6,212 nt of DNA from an uncultured Rhodoferax sp. (GTDB lineage: Bacteria; Pseudomonadota; Gammaproteobacteria; Burkholderiales; Burkholderiaceae_C), in the NCBI GenBank assembly GCA_936943465.1, contig CAKZJN010000446.1, positions 1 to 6,212 on the forward strand, given 5' to 3'. Position numbers and translations under genes: made by a program. Shown here in pieces: positions 1-5,145 of the stretch (within the stretch, counting starts at the first letter, position 1; every line of letters starts with the position of its first letter). The notes below the pieces were generated by a model, which had not been told where the DNA came from, searched no databases, and was given only the letters and a program-made list of their open reading frames with translations.

Positions 1-756
1 GTTGCCACCATCACGCTGAACCGGCCCGAGCGCAAGAACCCGCTCACCTTTGACTCGTATGCCGAGTTGCGCGACCTGTTTGGCGCGCTCAAGTACGCAC
101 CCGACGTCAAGGCGGTGGTCATCGCGGGCGCCGGTGGAAATTTTTGCTCCGGCGGTGATGTGCATGAAATCATCGGGCCGCTGGTGAATTTGCCGGCCCC
201 GGAACTGTTGATGTTTACGCGAATGACTGGCGACCTGGTCAAGACCATGCGCGCCTGCCCGCAGCCGCTGATTGCGGCGGTGGACGGCATTTGCGCCGGT
301 GCCGGTGCCATCGTGGCCATGGCCTCGGACTTGCGCATCGGAACCGCGCGCAGCAAAACCGCATTCTTGTTTAACCGGGTTGGCCTGGCCGGTTGCGATA
401 TGGGCGCCTGCGCCATGTTGCCGCGCATCATCGGCCAGGGACGCGCCAGTGATTGGTTGTACAGCGGTCGCTCTGTGGGGGGCGAAGAAGCCGAGCGCAG
501 CGGGTTCTTGAACCGCCTGGTTGCACCGGAGGCACTGCTGGCCGATGCCCAGGCCTGGGCGCGTGATATTGCGTCGGGCCCCAGCTTTGCCAACGGCATT
601 ACCAAGACCATGCTGCACCAGGAGTGGAGCATGACGATTGACCAGGCGCTGGAGTCCGAGGCGCAGGCGCAGGCCCTCTGCATGCTGACCGGCGACTTCC
701 GCCGCGCCTACGAGGCCTTTGTGGCCAAGCAGCGCCCTGTGTTTGAAGGCAACTGA
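1..756 (+). CDS. Crotonase (enoyl-CoA hydratase/isomerase) family protein, 5'-truncated by window edge
   Basis: The reading frame is open from base 1 and ends at TGA 754-756, giving 251 codons of sense. It begins inside the typical N-terminal crotonase strand (ITLNRPERKNP), so I estimate some 15-25 residues lie upstream; the TTG at 67 is internal, not the start. The fold signature is clear: the first oxyanion-hole loop reads NFCSGGD (near codons 47-53) and the second IAAVDGICAGAGA (near codons 91-103). The usual catalytic glutamates are absent: the GGGCE position is Ile (codon 104) and the GQPE position is Arg (codon 126), while an Asp at codon 133 (GCDMG) sits near the acidic residue used by dienoyl-CoA isomerases. 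Hydratase chemistry is therefore uncertain; isomerase, ring hydrolase or another thioester-enolate reaction is possible. It is the first visible gene of a CoA-thioester catabolic operon, one base ahead of the acyl-CoA dehydrogenase. Family assignment is firm; substrate is inferred from the neighbouring aryl-CoA ligase. Confidence 0.9.
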   Translation, partial: VATITLNRPERKNPLTFDSYAELRDLFGALKYAPDVKAVVIAGAGGNFCSGGDVHEIIGPLVNLPAPELLMFTRMTGDLVKTMRACPQPLIAAVDGICAGAGAIVAMASDLRIGTARSKTAFLFNRVGLAGCDMGACAMLPRIIGQGRASDWLYSGRSVGGEEAERSGFLNRLVAPEALLADAQAWARDIASGPSFANGITKTMLHQEWSMTIDQALESEAQAQALCMLTGDFRRAYEAFVAKQRPVFEGN

Positions 757-757
757 C

Positions 758-1927
758 ATGAGCGACACGCAGTACCTGCAATGGCCCTTCTTTGAAGCGC
801 ACCATGCCGAGCTGGCGACCACGCTGGACGCTTGGGCCGCTGAACACATTGTTTCCTCGCATGGCAGCGATGTGGATGCAGAATGCCGCGCGCTGGTGAA
901 GGCGCTCGGGCAGGCCGGCTGGCTGCGCCACGCAGTGGGTGGAACCGCCTTTGGCGGCGCGGCCGATGCGGTGGACACGCGCAGCATCTGCCTGATTCGC
1001 GAAACACTGGCACGCCACTCCGGTCTGGCCGACTTTGCTTTTGCCATGCAGGGCTTGGGTTCCGGCGCCATCAGCCTGAGCGGCACGGACGCGCAAAAGC
1101 GCGCCTACCTGCCGCGCGTGGCTGCGGGTGAGGCGATTGCCGCTTTTGCCCTGAGCGAGCCGGAAGCTGGCTCCGACGTGGCGGCCCTGCAATGCAGTGC
1201 CCGCATCGAAGGCGACCATGCCATCCTGAATGGCAGCAAGACCTGGATTTCCAACGGCGGCATCGCCGACTTTTATGTGGTGTTTGCCCGCACAGGCGAG
1301 GCCGCAGGCTCGCGCGGCATCAGCGCCTTTATTGTGGATGCCGGAACCCCGGGCTTCGAGATTGCCGAACGCATTGACGTGATCGCGCCGCACCCCCTGG
1401 CTACGCTGCGCTTCACCGAATGCCGCGTGCCCTTGAGTCAACGGGTGGGCGCGGCGGGTGAAGGCTTCAAGGTGGCGATGCGCACGCTGGATGTGTTTCG
1501 CACCTCGGTGGCGGCGGCAGCACTGGGCTTTGCGCGGCGCGCGCTCGACGAAGCCATGGCGCGCGCTACGACGCGCAAGATGTTCAACCAGACGCTGGCC
1601 GATTTTCAACTCACGCAGGCCAAGCTGGCGCAGATGGCAACCACCATCGACTCGTCCGCCTTGCTCACCTACCGCGCTGCCTGGCAACGCGACCAGGGCC
1701 GCAACGTGACCAAGGAGGCCGCCATGGCCAAGATGGTGAGCACCGAAGGCGCACAGCAAGTGATAGATGCGGCGGTGCAAATCTGGGGCGGCATGGGCGT
1801 GGTGAGCGAGCACCCGGTGGAGCGGCTGTACCGCGAAATCCGCGCCCTGCGTATTTACGAAGGTGCCACCGAGGTGCAGCAACTCATCATTGCACGCGAA
1901 CTGCTCAAAGCCCATCAGGAGGTCTGA
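758..1927 (+). CDS. Acyl-CoA dehydrogenase family protein (FAD-dependent)
   Basis: This 389-residue protein has the usual length for the short/medium-chain acyl-CoA dehydrogenase family. These soluble flavoenzymes form an alpha,beta double bond in an acyl-CoA and pass electrons to ETF. I chose ATG 758 because it lies one base after the upstream stop, has an AAGG eight bases ahead (746-749), and gives a normal N terminus; an earlier in-frame start at 719 would overlap the crotonase gene. Family landmarks in order are an alpha-helical N domain, the flavin/substrate loop FALSEPEAGSDV, the WISNGG segment of the beta domain, and the C-terminal helical domain with QIWGGMGV. Near the end, RIYEGATE puts Glu (about residue 368) where the MCAD-type catalytic base sits, so the enzyme looks active. 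Next to an aryl-CoA ligase it probably oxidises a ring-derived alicyclic or dicarboxylic acyl-CoA. In the Azoarcus evansii anthranilate clusters an ACAD occupies a similar context. The exact substrate cannot be read from sequence. Confidence 0.93.
   Translation: MSDTQYLQWPFFEAHHAELATTLDAWAAEHIVSSHGSDVDAECRALVKALGQAGWLRHAVGGTAFGGAADAVDTRSICLIRETLARHSGLADFAFAMQGLGSGAISLSGTDAQKRAYLPRVAAGEAIAAFALSEPEAGSDVAALQCSARIEGDHAILNGSKTWISNGGIADFYVVFARTGEAAGSRGISAFIVDAGTPGFEIAERIDVIAPHPLATLRFTECRVPLSQRVGAAGEGFKVAMRTLDVFRTSVAAAALGFARRALDEAMARATTRKMFNQTLADFQLTQAKLAQMATTIDSSALLTYRAAWQRDQGRNVTKEAAMAKMVSTEGAQQVIDAAVQIWGGMGVVSEHPVERLYREIRALRIYEGATEVQQLIIARELLKAHQEV
1917..1922 (+). promoter_or_regulatory. Strong Shine-Dalgarno (AGGAGG) of the aryl-CoA ligase gene
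   Basis: AGGAGG, a full anti-16S match, lies six bases before ATG 1929 and inside the last codons of the acyl-CoA dehydrogenase gene. It decides the ligase start against an in-frame ATG at 1863, which has no comparable site and would overlap the previous gene by 65 bases. Confidence 0.8.
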
Positions 1928-1928
1928 C

Positions 1929-3536
1929 ATGCCCACTGCCCACATCGACCGCTTTGCACAGAATCACTTGCCGCCGCCTGAGCAGCAACCGGTGTTCACG
2001 TTCAGTTTGCCGGAGTTGCAGTTCCCGCAACAACTCAACTGCGCCACCGAATTGCTGGATCGCCATGTACGCGAGGGGCGCGGCGATCGTCTGTGTGTGC
2101 AGGGCAGTGGCGAGCGCTGGACGTATCGCGACCTGATGGAGCGGGCCAACCGTGTGGCCCACGTGCTGACGAAGGACATGGGGCTGGTGCCCGGCAACCG
2201 GGTGCTGTTGCACACCCCCAATACCCCGATGGCGGTGGCCTGCTGGTTTGGCATCGTCAAGGCCGGCGGCATTGCGGTGGCCACCATGCCGCTGCTGCGC
2301 GCCAAGGAGTTGCGCGCCATTGTGGACAAGGCGCAAATCAGCCACGCGCTGTGCGACCTGGGCCTGGAAGAAGAACTGCGCCTGACCATGCCCGACACGC
2401 CGCAACTCCAACACATCAAGCACTTTCGCAGTCCGCTTGCAAACGGGTTGGAGGCCGCCATGCAGGCCCATGCCACAGAATTTGACAACGTGGACACTGC
2501 CGTGGACGACACCTGTCTGATGGCTTTTACTTCCGGCACCACCGGCGTGCCCAAGGCCACCATGCACTTTCACCGCGATGTGATGGCCGCCTGCGCCTGC
2601 TGGCCGCGCCACGTCCTGCGTCCCTCTGCCGACGATGTGTTTATTGGCAGCCCGCCGCTGGCCTTTACCTTTGGCCTGGGCGGTTTGGTGCTGTTCCCGA
2701 TGTCTGTGGGCGCGTCAACCGTACTGCTGGAAAAGGCCGGCCCGCCCCAGTTGCTGGAAGGCATTCGCGACTATGGCGCTACCGTGGTGTTTACCGCGCC
2801 TACCTCGTACCGGACACTGGCGGCGCGGGGTGACGAGGTGCGTGCCACCCGGTTGCGCCGATGTGTGTCGGCGGGCGAGGCGCTACCCGCATCCACCCGC
2901 AAGCTCTGGCGCGAGGCCACCGGCATCGAGATCATTGACGGCATTGGTGCCACCGAAATGCTGCACATCTTTATTTCGGCCGATGAGCAGCAAGCGCGCC
3001 CCGGCGCCACCGGAAAAGTGGTGCCCGGCTACGAGGCGCGCGTGGTGGATGACGCCGGCCAACCGGTGCCGCCCGGCACGGTGGGCAAGCTCGCGGTGCG
3101 CGGCCCCACCGGCTGTCGTTACCTGAACGATGTACGGCAGACCAGCTACGTGAAGGGCGGCTGGAATTACCCCGGCGACGCCTACGTCATGGACGAGGAG
3201 GGTTACTTCTTCTACCAGTCGCGCACCGACGACATGATCATTTCGGCCGGCTACAACATCGCCGCACCCGAGGTGGAAGACGCCCTGATGCTGCACCCGG
3301 CGGTGTTTGAGTGCGCGGTGATTGGCGTGCCCGATGAGGAGCGCGGCCAGGTGGTCAAGGCCTATGTCGCGTTGCGGCCTGGCTATATCGCGGGCGGTGC
3401 CACCGTGAAAGACCTGCAGGACTTTGTGAAGAAAACCGTGGCACCTTACAAGTACCCGCGCCAGGTTGAATTTGTGGACAAGCTGCCCCGCACACAAACC
3501 GGCAAGCTGCAGCGCTTCAAATTGCGCGAACTGTAA
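1929..3536 (+). CDS. abmG: Aryl-CoA ligase, benzoate-CoA ligase family; probable 2-aminobenzoate-CoA ligase
   Basis: This 535-residue protein belongs to the ANL adenylate-forming superfamily and probably activates an aromatic acid with ATP and CoA to its aryl-CoA thioester via an acyl-AMP. The core motifs are all present: the phosphate-binding loop FTSGTTGVPK (about residues 200-209), the A5 motif GIGATE (338-343), the A7 aspartate in PGDAY, the hinge RTDD (432-435) followed by SAGYNIAAPEVE, and the catalytic A10 lysine in TQTGKLQR (Lys526). The SAGYNIAAPEVE hinge and the N-terminal DRFAQNHLPPPEQQP/LNCATELLDR region resemble benzoate and 2-aminobenzoate ligases rather than fatty acyl-CoA synthetases. 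The anthranilate assignment rests on recalled resemblance to AbmG-type proteins plus context (ACAD, crotonase, Rid). A benzoate, hydroxybenzoate or other substituted-benzoate substrate remains possible. The start is ATG 1929, one base after the upstream stop, with AGGAGG six bases ahead. The enzyme is cytoplasmic. Confidence 0.85.
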   Translation: MPTAHIDRFAQNHLPPPEQQPVFTFSLPELQFPQQLNCATELLDRHVREGRGDRLCVQGSGERWTYRDLMERANRVAHVLTKDMGLVPGNRVLLHTPNTPMAVACWFGIVKAGGIAVATMPLLRAKELRAIVDKAQISHALCDLGLEEELRLTMPDTPQLQHIKHFRSPLANGLEAAMQAHATEFDNVDTAVDDTCLMAFTSGTTGVPKATMHFHRDVMAACACWPRHVLRPSADDVFIGSPPLAFTFGLGGLVLFPMSVGASTVLLEKAGPPQLLEGIRDYGATVVFTAPTSYRTLAARGDEVRATRLRRCVSAGEALPASTRKLWREATGIEIIDGIGATEMLHIFISADEQQARPGATGKVVPGYEARVVDDAGQPVPPGTVGKLAVRGPTGCRYLNDVRQTSYVKGGWNYPGDAYVMDEEGYFFYQSRTDDMIISAGYNIAAPEVEDALMLHPAVFECAVIGVPDEERGQVVKAYVALRPGYIAGGATVKDLQDFVKKTVAPYKYPRQVEFVDKLPRTQTGKLQRFKLREL

Positions 3537-3559
3537 AACTATCAATCAGGAGAACAAGG

Positions 3560-3952
3560 ATGAAACTGCTTCAGCCCCCGCATTGGCCGCGTCCGCGCGG
3601 CTATGCCAATGGTGTGATGGCGCGTGGCCAGATGGTGTTTGTGGCGGGCATGATTGGCTGGGACGCCAACGGGCAGTTCCAGTCCGACGACATGGGGGCG
3701 CAGGTGCGTCAGGCGCTGACCAATGTGGTGGATGTGCTGAACGAAGCGGGTGCCAAGCCGGAGCACATCGTTCGCATGACCTGGTATGTCACCAGCAAGA
3801 AGGAATACGTGGCGGCCTATCCGGAAATCGGCAAAGCGTTCCGGGAACTGATTGGCAGCTTCAACGCGGCAATGACGGCGATCGAGGTGCAGGCGCTGAT
3901 TGAAGACCGGGCCAAGGTCGAGATCGAAGTCACGGCGGTGATCCCCGACTGA
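3560..3952 (+). CDS. Rid (YjgF/YER057c/UK114, L-PSP) family protein without the RidA arginine
   Basis: This 130-residue protein has the length and pattern of the Rid family of small trimeric proteins: GQMVFVAGMIGWDANG near the N terminus, then QALTNVVDVLNEAGAKPEHIVRMTWYVTS, and the closing strand KVEIEVTAVI. RidA itself hydrolyses reactive enamines/imines using an arginine in a P-A-R-S segment (Arg105 in E. coli RidA). Here that segment reads NAAM, with Ala104 at the arginine position, so the protein is not an archetypal RidA and fits the Arg-less subgroups. The start is ATG 3560 with AGGAGA (3548-3553) six bases ahead; the gap to the ligase gene is 23 bases, so it is very likely in the same operon. 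If the pathway is 2-aminobenzoyl-CoA breakdown, a role in deaminating or tautomerising the non-aromatic amino-oxo intermediate is attractive but inferred. The TGA at 3950-3952 runs straight into a hairpin. Confidence 0.9.
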   Translation: MKLLQPPHWPRPRGYANGVMARGQMVFVAGMIGWDANGQFQSDDMGAQVRQALTNVVDVLNEAGAKPEHIVRMTWYVTSKKEYVAAYPEIGKAFRELIGSFNAAMTAIEVQALIEDRAKVEIEVTAVIPD

Positions 3953-3979
3953 CCGGGTCGCCCGGTGGATATACCGGGC
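3952..3979. terminator. Overlapping inverted repeats between convergent genes, possible bidirectional terminator
   Basis: ACCGGG (3952-3957), CCCGGT (3961-3966) and ACCGGG (3973-3978) form two mutually exclusive hairpins. One is a 6-bp stem with a TCG loop (3952-3966). The other is a 7-bp stem GCCCGGT/ACCGGGC with a six-base loop (3960-3979). They start at the last base of the Rid stop codon and lie 16 bases beyond the stop of the convergent small gene. No T tract follows on either strand, so an intrinsic terminator is not proven; a transcript-end stabilising hairpin is equally likely. Confidence 0.45.
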
Positions 3980-3994
3980 TTCACCAGCGCCGGA

Positions 3995-4231
3995 TCAGTT
4001 CAGCAGGTACGAGTTCGCCATGTCCTCAAAGTCTTCGGCATCAATGGCGGCGTCGTAGGCGGCCTGGGCGGCCAGCGCTTCCTGGGTGTAGGGAATCAGG
4101 GGCTTGTCCAGCGGACGCAGTTTGCGGCGGCGCAGTCCGCGCAGTTGCAGCGAACGTTCCATGGTTTGCAAAACCAGCTCCGGCTCCATCATGAGGCTGA
4201 AGGGGTTGATGGCAATCGTGGTGTCTTTCAT
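3995..4231 (-). CDS. Small hypothetical protein, 78 residues
   Basis: I do not recognise a named family. The frame starts at ATG 4231 (- strand), with GGAG (4239-4242) seven bases ahead, and stops at TGA 3995-3997. The composition looks like a real soluble protein rather than a frame shadow: a hydrophobic/polar N-terminal strand (TTIAINPFSLMMEPE), a helix-like middle with a basic patch (LRGLRRRKLRPLDKPLIPY), and an acidic Ala-rich helix at the C terminus (AAYDAAIDAEDFEDMANSY). There is no signal peptide, membrane segment, Cys cluster or obvious DNA-binding motif. It lies 140 bases downstream of iorB on the same strand and faces the Rid gene. It may be a separate transcription unit, since a weak promoter-like pair lies in that gap, or be read through from iorAB. 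The wording LRPLDKPLIP feels familiar from hypothetical proteins of Comamonadaceae, but I cannot confirm this. Confidence 0.6.
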   Translation of the reverse strand: MKDTTIAINPFSLMMEPELVLQTMERSLQLRGLRRRKLRPLDKPLIPYTQEALAAQAAYDAAIDAEDFEDMANSYLLN

Positions 4232-4284
4232 GGCGCTTCTCCGGTTGATCCTTGCGCCGTCGAATGACTTTGGCGCTTGAGTGA

Positions 4285-4312
4285 ACTGTAGCCAGCGAAG
4301 CGTTTTTTTGAA
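4285..4312 (-). promoter_or_regulatory. Possible sigma70-type promoter for the small hypothetical gene
   Basis: Reading the - strand, TTCAAA (4312-4307) and TACAGT (4290-4285) are separated by 16 bases. Each matches four of six consensus positions. The -10 element ends about 53 bases before ATG 4231. The rest of the 140-base gap (4232-4371) holds no other clear signal, apart from the octamer AAGCGCCA occurring twice. This is a weak match by eye. Confidence 0.2.
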
Positions 4313-4371
4313 GTCGGTAAACGGCTGGAAAGCGTGTAGGAAATTGCCTTACAAGCGTACCGATTCAGCCA

Positions 4372-5145
4372 TTAAGCCGGCACCGCGTCCGGGGCGATCG
4401 CCTCGCCCGCCTCAAACAATCGCCTAGCCAGCTCGGCGCCATCTTCCCGCGATAAGCGTTGCACCCAAGCCGACACCAAGTCCTCCGGAACCGCATGCGG
4501 CTCAAAGGCAATGCGGGGCAGCACGCGCGCCAGCACCGGCGACGCCACGCCACCGGCCAGCAGCGCCGCGCCAAACCGACTGGCGGCATCACCCATGCGG
4601 AAGGCATGGAGGTTGGCGGTGACGATGCGCTCGCCCTTTCGGCCAAACAGCCGGCGCAGTTGATCTTCGATCAGTTCCACCGGGAACGGCAGATGCGAGG
4701 CCGCAGCCCCCAGCACCACGGTGTTTTGCACCTTGATGCTGCCGGCCTTTTTTGCCAGCAACGCAGCGTCCACCGCCACCAGACGCGGCACCGAAAACAG
4801 CACGTCATAGAGCGCCGGTAATGCAGGGTAGTTGTCGACATTCACCATCGGCGTGATGTCGGTCACGATCCAGCCATCGGGGCGCAACAAGGGGACATAG
4901 CGCAGCGCTTCCATCGGCTCCACCGAAAGCACCATGCTGGCCGTGCCATCGGCGATCAGGTCACTGGAAACCGGCTGGTCCGAAATGCGCACAAAGGCCG
5001 ACACGGCACCGCCCCGCTGGGCCATGCCGTGCACTTCCGACTGTTTCAGGTGCAGGCCCGCGCCATGAATGGCATGGTCGATTACACCGGCCATGGTCAG
5101 CACCCCCTGACCGCCCACGCCACAGACTACGAGGTCGTAATTCAT
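4372..5145 (-). CDS. iorB: Indolepyruvate (arylpyruvate) oxidoreductase subunit beta, with C-terminal extension
   Basis: This 257-residue protein is the gamma-domain-type subunit of a 2-oxoacid:ferredoxin oxidoreductase. Together with IorA it would decarboxylate aryl-2-oxoacids such as indolepyruvate to aryl-acetyl-CoA. Family marks are the N-terminal nucleotide-like loop VVCGVGGQGVLTMAG (residues 6-20), the strongly conserved KQSEVHGMAQRGGAVSAFVRI (34-54) and NTVVLGAAA (141-149). The start is ATG 5145, overlapping the iorA stop as ATGA, with GGTGAG shortly upstream; the two subunits are thus translationally coupled. The family's conserved region ends near residue 186. The remaining roughly 70 residues, Ala/Arg/Glu-rich and probably helical, are longer than in the archaeal IorB proteins I know (around 180-200 residues). 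The alternative is another 2-oxoacid oxidoreductase of the same type, such as one acting on phenylpyruvate or hydroxyphenylpyruvate; sequence alone does not fix the substrate. Confidence 0.85.
   Translation of the reverse strand: MNYDLVVCGVGGQGVLTMAGVIDHAIHGAGLHLKQSEVHGMAQRGGAVSAFVRISDQPVSSDLIADGTASMVLSVEPMEALRYVPLLRPDGWIVTDITPMVNVDNYPALPALYDVLFSVPRLVAVDAALLAKKAGSIKVQNTVVLGAAASHLPFPVELIEDQLRRLFGRKGERIVTANLHAFRMGDAASRFGAALLAGGVASPVLARVLPRIAFEPHAVPEDLVSAWVQRLSREDGAELARRLFEAGEAIAPDAVPA

Noticed and set aside
67..756. Full-length crotonase gene starting at TTG 67
   Set aside because: Codons 1-66 encode the standard crotonase N-terminal strand in the same frame, so the gene enters from outside the window and TTG 67 is internal.
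599..1945. Long - strand open frame (448 codons) opposite the acyl-CoA dehydrogenase gene
   Set aside because: It is fully antisense to a well-supported enzyme gene. Its translation is rich in His, Arg, Ala and Gly with no family motif, as expected for a GC-rich shadow frame.
1905..2612. - strand open frame (235 codons) opposite the ligase gene
   Set aside because: Antisense to the ANL ligase with His/Gln/Val-rich low-meaning composition and no motif; a shadow.
3965..4267. + strand open frame (100 codons) after the Rid gene
   Set aside because: It starts inside the hairpin region and runs antisense to the better-supported 78-residue gene; I see no convincing Shine-Dalgarno.
4273..4309. Possible + strand intrinsic terminator: CGCTT...AAGCG followed by seven T
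   Set aside because: The stem is only 5 bp with a 20-base loop, too weak to call; the T run is also the -35 side of the possible - strand promoter.
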